Shown: in pieces, positions 6,134 to 12,887 of the stretch | Layout: each line of letters starts with the position of its first letter | Numbering within the stretch: position 1 is the first letter of the stretch | Source: DASZPL01 sp035550315 | Lineage (GTDB): Bacteria; Actinomycetota; Actinomycetes; JAFAQI01 | DNA: 21,324 nucleotides | Direction: 5' to 3' | NCBI GenBank assembly: GCA_035550315.1 | Contig: DASZPL010000030.1 | Location: 1-21,324, forward strand | Made by a program: the position numbers and the translations under genes | Notes under the pieces: generated by a model | The model's input: only the letters and a program-made list of their open reading frames with translations | The model's database searches: none | Told to the model about the DNA's origin: nothing

Positions 6134-9046
6134 CTAGGCGCGTCGAACGGCGTGGTTGGTCTCGCCGTACTGATCGCGGACGCCGCCCGCCGGCAGCACG
6201 AGGTGAGCACCCTGCGGCAGCCTGACGTGCGCCGTCCAGTCCCGGCGGTGCGGTCGTTGCCGTGCCCGCACGCGACGGATCACGCTGCCGTGGCTAACCA
6301 CGTCGAAGCGGACCGACGCGACGTGGCCGCGGGTGGCCCACGGCCGGAAGGTGCAGGTCTTGCACAGCACGCTGGCCCCGTGCCGGCCGGTGCCGCCGCC
6401 GTCGTCGCGATAGAACCGAAGCTGCGGCGGCACGTGCACCGGCAGCCGCGGGTAGCGGATGGCCGGGATGTGCAGCGTCGCCCGGTCATCGACCAGGCGC
6501 AGCCGCCCGACATGGATGCCCCGCCAGGGAGAGACCGTGAAGACGCGCGAGCGCAGTCGGTAGCGCCGGACCTTGCCGGCCTGGTGAATGTGGCCGCGCA
6601 CCACGAACCGGTAGCGGCCACTCGGGGTCTGCCCACCGGGGACGTCGGCCCGCGGATAGGCGTCGAATGCCTCCATCGAGGCGGTCCACTGCCAGCGCTG
6701 GTGGCCGGTCAGCCGTTGCAGCGCGGCGGTGGTCAGCGCCGGCCGGCTGTCGAGGACGACCTGCACCTCGCCGCTCTGGTCCGCGAACTTGGTCCACCGG
6801 CCGTGGCGGCGCCGCTGCACGATCACGGCCGGGTTGTCGGTCCAGTTGTCGCCGCCGACCCAGCTGAAGGTCGCGGCGTCGAACCGGCTGATGTTGTGCG
6901 GTTGCTGCACCGCCCGCGCCGGACCGGCACTGTTCGGGATCAGCGCCGACCAGCCGTCGTAGTACGCCGAGGAGATCCGGCCGAGCAGCGCCGCCTCGAT
7001 CGTGGCGCGCTGCTGATCGAGGACCGCGATCACGTCGGTCGGTTGCGCCGGCACCGGCGTACCGCACTTCAACTGCGCCGCCATCGCCACCAGGTTCGTC
7101 ACCATGTAATCGGCGGTGTGCGGGCCGTAGCTGGTGAGCGCCTTGCGGTAGGAGTCGCGGGCTTCGTACTCGCGGTAGCTGACGGTGTAGCCGTTGTAGT
7201 CGCCGGTGTGACCGAGACCGACCGGCAGCGCGTAGCCGCTGCAGTGCGCGTAGCGACCGGCGCCGAGCTGCACCGCCGTGAAGTTGCCCTTGACCTTGGC
7301 GTCGTTCACCGGCTCCGAGCCGGCGTGCGCGACGTAGCCGAGCGCGTTCCAACCTGCGGCGTCGTTGCTCACCTCCGCCTCCATGTGCCGGAACGCGGCG
7401 GTCGGCACGCGCAGTCGTGACTGCCCGAGCGGGTCACGTGGATCCGGGCAGGAGTACGCCGAGGCCGACAGCCGATAGCAGGCCCGCACCCGGTGCCGTG
7501 GCCGGCCGTGGTCGTAACCGACCGGCCAGGCTTCGTCGACATCGGCCTGGCTGGCGTAGTTGAACCCGTCGAACATCGTGCGGCTGCGCCGGTCGGTGCG
7601 GGTCTCCAGCGCCTTGACCAGGTCGCTCTGCGGCTCGCAGGCGCAGGAGGCGAGCAGGACCGACCCGATCCGCACCGCCTGCAGCTTCAGCGCGAGGTTC
7701 TCCTCGACCAGCTCGACCGACGGCACGTCGTAGTTGTCCGGGATCGGCGCGCCCGCACGCTTGAGCTGCCGGAACAGCTGCGGCGACAGCGGCAGGGTTA
7801 GGCCGAGCGAATCGGTTCGCTGGCAGTCCGGCAGCCCGCCGGCGGGCACCCCGGGATCGCCGCCGAGGGTCGGGCCGGTGCGGCAGTTGCCGACCGACGG
7901 ATACGGATGCGACAGCGGCCCGGCGAACCACCGGGTGAGCATCGTGACCCGCGGGTTGCGGCGCCACGGCACGGCGACGCGGACGCCGTTGTGCGCCCCG
8001 CCGATCGCCCGCCAGGCGCGCAGCACCCGCTCGGCGAGCAGATGCGCGCCGCGCTCGGCCTGGGCATAGCCCATGTGGCCGTAGACCTCGTACACCCGGT
8101 CGCCGTGGTCCTTGATGGTCGGCACGTCGCCCGCCGGGTAGGCGTCTTCGTACGGCCCCTCCGCCGATCCGACCGAACCCTGGCTGAACGCGACCGGCGC
8201 GTGGGTCGCGCGGGTCACGTAGCGCGCGAACGGCGCCATCCAGTCCTCGCTGATCAGGTCGTACTCGTCGAGAGACTCGCCGTGCTCGGCGTAGTTGACC
8301 CAGGTGGCAAGCGGCCGCGGCCGCGATGGCTGGGTCATGTCGTCGATCCGCATCACGACCACCTGATGGTCGTTGTCCTGCAGCGGATAGCCGGTGGGGG
8401 AGCCGTCCTCGTTGACCCCGGCGCCGGCGATGTTGCCCTGGAAGCCACGGAACCCGACGGTCGCCGCCCCCAGCCGCGCTGGCCGCAGCCGGGCGGTCGC
8501 ACGCTCGATCGCCGTCGCCATCCGCCGGGCTTGGTACTCGAACATGCGCAGGTCCATCACGTCTTGGAAGAGCCAGACGCCGGCTGCGGGTGTCGAGTAG
8601 TACGGCGAGCTGTGGTCGTGGGACGCCGACAGCAGGATGTGGTCGTAGGTCACCGGGCTGTGGTCGGCCGCGAGGATCTGCCCGACGCGGCGGACCAGCA
8701 TGTCCTGCGCGAGGTAGTTGTCGTCGCGCACGAGCGCGATCGGCGGGTCGCCGTGCCCGTCCTGCAGCACGATTGCGGTCATCGACAGCCGTGAGGCGAC
8801 ACCGTACGACGACCGCTTCAGAACCGACGCCACGTTGGGGTCCCACTCGCCCTTGATGTCGTTGCCGTTGATCGTCGCGGCGTACTGCCCGGCGGACGCG
8901 CCGACGTGCCAGGTCGCGTCGACGGTCGCCGCGCCGGCGCGTAGTCCCGTCCAATGGTGCGGATGCGACGGGGCCCCGCGCGCCGCGGCGACGCCTCCGG
9001 CGAGCAGCACCGACGCGACACTCAGCCCGACCACCTGCCGTCGCAT
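6134..9046 (-). CDS. Secreted neutral ceramidase-like hydrolase
   Basis: This 970-residue exported protein has a signal peptide (residues 1 to about 25). The N-terminal 550 residues resemble the neutral/non-lysosomal ceramidase catalytic domain: a zinc-type HDH motif (His143, His145, in LLSASHDHSSP), NYAEHGESLDEYDLIS around His255, and a SQGSVGSAEGP segment near 288-298 where family members carry the catalytic loop. A typical family segment follows at about 616-645 (DYNGYTVSYREYE ... YGPHTADY). The family hydrolyses the amide bond of ceramides in a zinc-dependent way. The protein is longer than usual bacterial ceramidases, with an added beta-rich C-terminal region from about 690 that has no recognised name here. 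The substrate may be another N-acyl lipid. The ATG at 9044-9046 has a -10-like box 6 nt upstream and sits back-to-back with the BrkB gene. Confidence 0.83.
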   Translation of the reverse strand: MRRQVVGLSVASVLLAGGVAAARGAPSHPHHWTGLRAGAATVDATWHVGASAGQYAATINGNDIKGEWDPNVASVLKRSSYGVASRLSMTAIVLQDGHGDPPIALVRDDNYLAQDMLVRRVGQILAADHSPVTYDHILLSASHDHSSPYYSTPAAGVWLFQDVMDLRMFEYQARRMATAIERATARLRPARLGAATVGFRGFQGNIAGAGVNEDGSPTGYPLQDNDHQVVVMRIDDMTQPSRPRPLATWVNYAEHGESLDEYDLISEDWMAPFARYVTRATHAPVAFSQGSVGSAEGPYEDAYPAGDVPTIKDHGDRVYEVYGHMGYAQAERGAHLLAERVLRAWRAIGGAHNGVRVAVPWRRNPRVTMLTRWFAGPLSHPYPSVGNCRTGPTLGGDPGVPAGGLPDCQRTDSLGLTLPLSPQLFRQLKRAGAPIPDNYDVPSVELVEENLALKLQAVRIGSVLLASCACEPQSDLVKALETRTDRRSRTMFDGFNYASQADVDEAWPVGYDHGRPRHRVRACYRLSASAYSCPDPRDPLGQSRLRVPTAAFRHMEAEVSNDAAGWNALGYVAHAGSEPVNDAKVKGNFTAVQLGAGRYAHCSGYALPVGLGHTGDYNGYTVSYREYEARDSYRKALTSYGPHTADYMVTNLVAMAAQLKCGTPVPAQPTDVIAVLDQQRATIEAALLGRISSAYYDGWSALIPNSAGPARAVQQPHNISRFDAATFSWVGGDNWTDNPAVIVQRRRHGRWTKFADQSGEVQVVLDSRPALTTAALQRLTGHQRWQWTASMEAFDAYPRADVPGGQTPSGRYRFVVRGHIHQAGKVRRYRLRSRVFTVSPWRGIHVGRLRLVDDRATLHIPAIRYPRLPVHVPPQLRFYRDDGGGTGRHGASVLCKTCTFRPWATRGHVASVRFDVVSHGSVIRRVRARQRPHRRDWTAHVRLPQGAHLVLPAGGVRDQYGETNHAVRRA

Positions 9047-9052
9047 GGGCTA

Positions 9053-9058
9053 AGTCTC
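9053..9058 (-). promoter_or_regulatory. Putative -10 box for leaderless ceramidase-like gene
   Basis: On the minus strand GAGACT lies 6 nt upstream of the ATG at 9046. It directly abuts the -10 candidate of the divergent BrkB gene. Confidence 0.4.
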
Positions 9059-9064
9059 TACGCT
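9059..9064 (+). promoter_or_regulatory. Putative -10 box for leaderless BrkB-family gene
   Basis: TACGCT fits the actinobacterial TAnnnT consensus and lies 6 nt upstream of the GTG at 9071. There is no Shine-Dalgarno, which supports both this start and a leaderless transcript. Confidence 0.55.
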
Positions 9065-9070
9065 CGCCCG

Positions 9071-9958
9071 GTGTCGTCGCTGCTGGCAACCGTGCGCGCG
9101 ACACTGCGTCGGAGCTGGAACGACCGGCTGTTCGGGTTGGCCGCCGAGGCCGGCTTCTGGCAGCTGCTGTCGCTGCCGTCGTTGATCCTCGGTGTGCTCG
9201 GCGTGATCGGTTACTTCAGCGGACCGCTCGGCAGCGACAACCTCAACGACCTGCTGCGCACCATCGACGACGCGCTCAACAAGGTGATCGTGCCGAGCGC
9301 GGTGCAGTCGACGATCCGTCCCGCGCTGCACCGGATCCTGTTCGGCGGCCGCGCCGACGTGGTCTCGATCGGCTTCGTGGTGTCGCTGTGGACCGGCTCC
9401 TCGGCGATGGCGACCTACGTCAACACGATCACGATCGCGTACGGGCAGCGCCACGTCCGCGGAGCGGTCCGCAGCCGACTGGTCGCGCTGCGGCTCTACG
9501 TCGCCTTTGTGCTCGCCATGATCGTGCTGCTGCCCGCGGTCGCACTCGGGCCGTCGCACTTCGTCAACGTCTTCCCGGATGCATGGCACCACGCGGTCTC
9601 CGACGTGACGACGATCGCGTTCTGGCCGGTGGTCGTTGCCGTTTCGATGGCGCTGCTGGCGACGCTCTACCACCAGGCTGTGCCGGTGAAGGTGCCGTGG
9701 CGGCGGACGTTGCCCGGTGCCGTCGTGGCGGTCGTCATTTGGATCGTCGGATCGACCCTGCTGCGGCTGTGGCTGGCGTTCGCCTTCCGCAGTACGGCGA
9801 CGTACGGGCCGCTGTCCGCGCCGGTTGCGGTGCTCGTCTTCCTCTACCTCACGGCGCTCGCGATCCTGGTGGGCGCGGAATTGAACGCGGAGGTCGAACG
9901 CCGACGGCGGCCGCCCGAGGCGGAGGGCAACGGTTCCGGCGCCGCGGCGCCCCCGTAG
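9071..9958 (+). CDS. YihY/BrkB-family integral membrane protein
   Basis: This 295-residue multi-pass protein of the YihY/UPF0761 (BrkB) family begins with a basic cytoplasmic segment containing RRSWNDRLFGLAAEAGFW. About six membrane helices follow at roughly residues 30-50, 95-118, 138-160, 183-205, 222-242 and 252-277. The closing signature is YGPLSAPVAVLVFLYLT, then ILVGAELNAEVE, which is typical of the family. The family was once mislabelled ribonuclease BN; its molecular role is not settled and a transport or envelope role is only suspected. GTG 9071-9073 is chosen over upstream in-frame codons because those overlap the divergent ceramidase-like gene, and because the TAnnnT box lies just upstream. 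A small membrane protein gene follows after 56 nt. Confidence 0.9.
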   Translation: MSSLLATVRATLRRSWNDRLFGLAAEAGFWQLLSLPSLILGVLGVIGYFSGPLGSDNLNDLLRTIDDALNKVIVPSAVQSTIRPALHRILFGGRADVVSIGFVVSLWTGSSAMATYVNTITIAYGQRHVRGAVRSRLVALRLYVAFVLAMIVLLPAVALGPSHFVNVFPDAWHHAVSDVTTIAFWPVVVAVSMALLATLYHQAVPVKVPWRRTLPGAVVAVVIWIVGSTLLRLWLAFAFRSTATYGPLSAPVAVLVFLYLTALAILVGAELNAEVERRRRPPEAEGNGSGAAAPP

Positions 9959-10004
9959 GCTGGGGTCCGAGCGCGAACCGGATGCGGCGTACTGGATCGA
10001 TGGC

Positions 10005-10010
10005 AGGAGG
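10005..10010 (+). promoter_or_regulatory. Shine-Dalgarno AGGAGG deciding the start at 10015
   Basis: A perfect AGGAGG lies 4 nt before the ATG at 10015. The in-frame ATG at 10000 has no such site, so the downstream start is preferred. This is the strongest ribosome site noted in the window. Confidence 0.75.
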
Positions 10011-10014
10011 ACCG

Positions 10015-10278
10015 ATGGCGGCAGAACCCGGGACCACCGGCCCAAGCTCCGCCGGGACCCATGCCGGCACGGTCGGGGTGTGGATCGCGACGGCCGCAAT
10101 CATCGCCGCCGTCATCATCGGCGGGATCGCGCTGATCTACTGGAACTGGCCGCTGTTCTGGATCGGCGGCGTCGCGCTGTTCGTGCTTGGCTGTGTCGGC
10201 GCTTACTTCACCAACATCATGGACGCGGTCATGGAGTACGGCAACGCGGAGTCCGAGCAGTCCGGCCAGCCGGGCTGA
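10015..10278 (+). CDS. Small two-helix membrane protein (DUF6704-like)
   Basis: This 87-residue protein has a short polar N-terminus containing a THAGTVGVW segment, two hydrophobic helices (about residues 22-43 and 45-65, joined by YWNWPLFW), and an acidic, Glu/Ser-rich C-terminal tail. The His-Ala-Gly ... Trp entry into helix 1 and the WPLFW turn recall small actinobacterial membrane proteins of the HGxxxAAW/DUF6704 kind; that comparison is from memory. No function is known. The start is set by the AGGAGG at 10005. Its stop overlaps the next ATG in TGATG (10276-10280), which implies translational coupling to the DUF3467 gene. Confidence 0.75.
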   Translation: MAAEPGTTGPSSAGTHAGTVGVWIATAAIIAAVIIGGIALIYWNWPLFWIGGVALFVLGCVGAYFTNIMDAVMEYGNAESEQSGQPG

Positions 10279-10589
10279 TGTCCGAGCCGGCACCGGTGCC
10301 GCTGGCCATCGTCGTTCCTGAGGAGCTCGAGGCCGGGGTCTACTCCAACGTCGTCAACATCTGGCACACCGACACCGAGTTCACGCTCGACTTCCTGGTC
10401 CGGGTGCCGGGCGCCACGCCGGTGGAGCTGCCGGACGGCACTCGCGCTCCCGGCCAGCGGCTGCGCGCCGTCGCCCGGGTGCGCCTGCCACCGGCGCAGA
10501 TCTTCGAAGTGATGAAGGCGTTGGAGCAGCAGCTGTCAGCCTTCGAAGCCGAACAGCAGGGTCGACCGCCAGCGGGCGACGAGTTCTAG
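10278..10589 (+). CDS. DUF3467 family protein
   Basis: This 103-residue soluble protein has the DUF3467 pattern: PEELEAGVYSNVVNIWHTDT then EFTLDFLVRVPG in the first half, and RVRLPPAQIFEVMKALEQQL in the second. The family is widespread in bacteria and small; no biochemical role is established. It starts at ATG 10278, overlapping the previous stop by one nucleotide, so it is probably translated with the membrane protein upstream. It is the last gene before the long hairpin at 10622. Confidence 0.9.
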   Translation: MSEPAPVPLAIVVPEELEAGVYSNVVNIWHTDTEFTLDFLVRVPGATPVELPDGTRAPGQRLRAVARVRLPPAQIFEVMKALEQQLSAFEAEQQGRPPAGDEF

Positions 10590-10621
10590 CCGCGGCGGGA
10601 GCCGTGCTTGTCTAGAACGTA

Positions 10622-10671
10622 GGGAGCGCACCGCCCGCCTGGCCCCCCCTCCGGCGGAGCGGTGCGCTCCC
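10622..10671. terminator. Long GC-rich hairpin ending the BrkB-DUF3467 unit
   Basis: GGGAGCGCACCGC (10622-10634) and GCGGTGCGCTCCC (10659-10671) form a perfect 13-bp stem, extended by five more pairs (10635-10639 with 10653-10657) past a single bulged A. No T tract follows on either strand. It lies 33 nt past the DUF3467 stop and past the 3' end of the opposing tRNA cluster, so it may act as a bidirectional terminator or RNA-stabilising stem. Bases 10672-10779 hold nothing recognisable. Confidence 0.7.
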
Positions 10672-10782
10672 ACTCATGATCAACGCTGGCGACTCTCGAC
10701 GGTCGTCCGGCGGCCGCTCGTTGAGATCGACGATGAGATGCGTCGAGGCGCGCCGGCTGAGCGATAGCGAAGTGTTGCGTGG

Positions 10783-10857
10783 TGGGCGGTACAGGACTTG
10801 AACCTGTGACCTCTTCCGTGTCAGGGAAGCGCGCTAGCCAGACTGCGCCAACCGCCC
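10783..10857 (-). tRNA. tRNA-Val (GAC)
   Basis: A full cloverleaf reads on the minus strand. The acceptor GGGCGGT pairs with ACCGCCC, the anticodon stem is CTTCC/GGAAG with loop CTGACAC, and the T arm is ACAGG TTCAAGT CCTGT. Anticodon GAC reads GUC valine codons. The 3' CCA is encoded (to base 10780). It is last in the Gly-Cys-Val transcript. Confidence 0.96.
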
Positions 10858-10868
10858 GGGTCGGTGGG

Positions 10869-10940
10869 AGGCGGGAGCGGGAATCGAACCCGCGTACAGG
10901 GCTTTGCAGGCCCTTGCCTAAGCCACTCGGCCATCCCGCC
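10869..10940 (-). tRNA. tRNA-Cys (GCA)
   Basis: On the minus strand the acceptor GGCGGGA pairs with TCCCGCC, the anticodon stem is AGGGC/GCCCT with loop CTGCAAA, and the T arm is GCGGG TTCGATT CCCGC. Anticodon GCA reads UGC/UGU cysteine codons. The 3' CCA is not encoded (CCC follows the discriminator). Confidence 0.95.
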
Positions 10941-10967
10941 TAACAGCAGCGCCGAGTGGCGCCACCG

Positions 10968-11040
10968 AGCGGACGACGGGACTCGAACCCGCGACCCTCA
11001 CCTTGGCAAGGTGATGCGCTACCAACTGCGCTACGTCCGC
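10968..11040 (-). tRNA. tRNA-Gly (GCC)
   Basis: On the minus strand the acceptor GCGGACG pairs with CGTCCGC, the anticodon stem is TCACC/GGTGA with loop TTGCCAA, and the T loop is TTCGAGT. Anticodon GCC reads GGC/GGU glycine codons. The 3' CCA is not encoded. It is first in the cluster transcript. Confidence 0.96.
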
Positions 11041-11078
11041 GCGCCGGAGGGGTTTCCCGCCTCCTCGGTGCGCCGTCG

Positions 11079-11084
11079 ACTCTA
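11079..11084 (-). promoter_or_regulatory. Candidate -10 box for the tRNA cluster
   Basis: On the minus strand TAGAGT (TAnnnT) lies 38 nt upstream of the tRNA-Gly 5' end, a suitable leader length. A TTGAGC at 11114-11109 is too far away (24-nt spacer) to be a standard -35, so only the -10 is proposed. Confidence 0.4.
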
Positions 11085-11136
11085 CACGGCGGGCACCCGC
11101 GGAGACCGGCTCAAGCCCGCCGACAAGCTGCCGTGA

Positions 11137-11142
11137 CAGCAT
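11137..11142 (+). promoter_or_regulatory. Putative -10 box for leaderless hutG-like gene
   Basis: CAGCAT lies 6 nt upstream of the GTG at 11149, with no Shine-Dalgarno. It is a weak match by itself and gains weight from the same spacing at other starts in the window. Confidence 0.35.
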
Positions 11143-11148
11143 CAGCGG

Positions 11149-12066
11149 GTGGCTGACCGCCCGACCGACCCGCGCTGGCCGACGGCCGCGGCGTGGCTCG
11201 CCGCCGGGCCGGGCGAGCGATCGATCGACCTCGCCGTGCTGGGCGTCCCGACCTTCGCCACCTCGCTGTCCGCCACCGGCGCGCACGCCACCCCGGCCGC
11301 CGTCCGGCGGGCGCTGGGCCGGCTCTCGACCTGGTCCGGGTCGCGCCGGCTCGACCTCGCGCAGGCGCTCGCGCCGTGGGACCGCGGCGACGTCGAAGAC
11401 CCCGACGTCCCCGTCGAGGGGGAGTGGCGAGTACGCCAGGCGGCCGAGACCGCGGCCGCCAAGGCTCGGCTGGTGGTCGCGATCGGCGGCGACAACTCGC
11501 TCACCTATCCGGTCATGGCCGGCGGCTGCGGCGACGACCTGGCGCGGGCCGGACTGGTGACGGTCGACGCCCACCACGACTTCCGCGAGGGCCACAGCAA
11601 CGGCTCACCGGTGCGCGAGCTCGCCGCGGCCGGCCTCGACGCGGAGCGGATCGTGCAGGTCGGCATCGCCGACTGGGCGAACAGCAAGTCGTACGCCGAC
11701 GAAGTGCACGCCCGCGGAATCCACGTCATCCACCGATGTGACGTCGCGAGCCGGGGCATCGACGAATGCATGACCGAAGCCCTCGACACGGCCGCGGCCG
11801 CCGGTGGCCCGGTGTACGTCGACCTCGACTTCGACGCCTGTGACCGGTCGGTCGCGCCCGCCTGCCCGGCGAGCCTGCCGGGCGGGCTGACCGCGGCGGA
11901 GATGATGCGAGCGGCTCACCTGGCCGGCCGCGATCCGCGCGTCCGTTTCGTCGACACCACCGAGGTCGACGCCACCAGCGACGCCGCCGACGGTCGCACC
12001 GTCCGGCTGGTGGCGCTGTGCGTGCTCGAGGTCGCGGCCGGCCTGGCGCTGCGAGCCGCGTCGTGA
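11149..12066 (+). CDS. hutG: Arginase-family ureohydrolase, probable formimidoylglutamase
   Basis: This 305-residue protein has the ureohydrolase fold. Motifs in order are AIGGDNSLTY (113-120), TVDAHHDFREGHSNG (138-152) with metal ligands Asp140, His142 and Asp144, and DLDFDACDRSVAP (225-237) with Asp227 and Asp229 as further ligands. Members hydrolyse guanidino or formimidoyl groups at a two-manganese centre. Placement directly upstream of hutH, with hutU and hutI beyond, suggests the last histidine-degradation step, formiminoglutamate to glutamate plus formamide. The first motif has Asn116 where arginases have the Mn ligand His (GGDH), so metal loading or specificity may differ. Agmatinase or another amidinohydrolase is the alternative. 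The start is GTG 11149; the stop overlaps the next gene by 4 nt. Confidence 0.85.
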   Translation: MADRPTDPRWPTAAAWLAAGPGERSIDLAVLGVPTFATSLSATGAHATPAAVRRALGRLSTWSGSRRLDLAQALAPWDRGDVEDPDVPVEGEWRVRQAAETAAAKARLVVAIGGDNSLTYPVMAGGCGDDLARAGLVTVDAHHDFREGHSNGSPVRELAAAGLDAERIVQVGIADWANSKSYADEVHARGIHVIHRCDVASRGIDECMTEALDTAAAAGGPVYVDLDFDACDRSVAPACPASLPGGLTAAEMMRAAHLAGRDPRVRFVDTTEVDATSDAADGRTVRLVALCVLEVAAGLALRAAS

Positions 12067-12887
12067 CGCTCTGGGTCGACGGCCGGCTGGTCGACGACGA
12101 GTCCAGTCCGGTGCTGCGCGCCGACGACCACGGCATCACGGTCGGTGACGGCGTCTTCGAGACCATGAAGGTGGTCGACGGCCGGCCGTTTGCGATCAGC
12201 CGACACCTCGAGCGGCTGACCGTGTCCGCCGCCGGGCTCGGCATCCCGCTGGATCTCGCCCAGGTCCGCGCCGGCATCGACGCCGTGCTCGCCGCCGACC
12301 CCGCAGGTCGGGCGCGGCTGCGCGTGACGGTGACCGGCGGTCCGTCGCCGTACGGTTCCGATCGCGGCCAGGCGACACCGACGCTGGTCATCGCGACCGC
12401 GCCGCTGACCGACTGGCCGCCGACCACCGACGTCGTGACGGTGCCGTGGACCCGTAACGAGCGGGCGGCCACCGCCGGGATGAAGACGACGTCGTACGCC
12501 GACAACGTGGTCGCGCTTCGCCACGCGCACGATCGGGGCGCCGCCGAGGCGATCTTCGCGAACACCCGCGGCGAGCTGTGCGAAGGCACCGGCACCAACG
12601 TGTTCGTCGGCGTCGCCGGGCGGTTGCTGACGCCGCCGCTCGACAGCGGCTGCCTCGCCGGCGTCACCCGGGCACTGCTGGTCGAGTGGCTCGGCGACGT
12701 CGGCGAGGAGCGGATGCCGCTGTCCGCGCTCGCCGACGCTGAGGAGGCGTTCCTGGCCTCGAGCACTCGCGACGTGCAGCCGATCCGGGCGGTCGACGGC
12801 CGTCAGCTGCCGGCCTGCCCCGGGCCGCTGACCCGCCGCGCCGCGGAGGTGTTCGCGTCGCGGAGCCAGGCCGAGGCCGACCCGTGA
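12063..12887 (+). CDS. Class IV PLP-dependent aminotransferase / aminodeoxychorismate lyase-like
   Basis: This 274-residue protein is a fold-type IV PLP enzyme (PabC, D-amino-acid and branched-chain aminotransferase family). Visible features are the N-terminal ADDHGITVGDGVFETMKV, the Schiff-base Lys141 in GMKTTSYADN, the PLP-contacting Glu174 in ELCEGTGTNVF, the phosphate-binding GVTRALL at 200-206, and the closing FLASSTRDVQPI. Such actinobacterial proteins are often labelled 4-amino-4-deoxychorismate lyase, but no residue here excludes an aminotransferase. The gene starts at GTG 12063, overlapping the hutG-like stop by 4 nt (GTGA), and ends in the same GTGA overlap with hutH. It is therefore embedded in a coupled hut operon. 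A link to glutamate or histidine metabolism is an inference from position only. Confidence 0.87.
   Translation: MTLWVDGRLVDDESSPVLRADDHGITVGDGVFETMKVVDGRPFAISRHLERLTVSAAGLGIPLDLAQVRAGIDAVLAADPAGRARLRVTVTGGPSPYGSDRGQATPTLVIATAPLTDWPPTTDVVTVPWTRNERAATAGMKTTSYADNVVALRHAHDRGAAEAIFANTRGELCEGTGTNVFVGVAGRLLTPPLDSGCLAGVTRALLVEWLGDVGEERMPLSALADAEEAFLASSTRDVQPIRAVDGRQLPACPGPLTRRAAEVFASRSQAEADP

Noticed and set aside
7434..9104. A 556-codon minus-strand frame inside the ceramidase-like gene
   Set aside because: It is an Arg/Gly-rich frame-shifted shadow of the true gene, and it crosses the divergent promoter region.
10783..11040. tRNA cluster as an integration site for a genomic island
   Set aside because: No integrase gene, no direct repeat of a tRNA 3' end and no composition shift is visible on either side.
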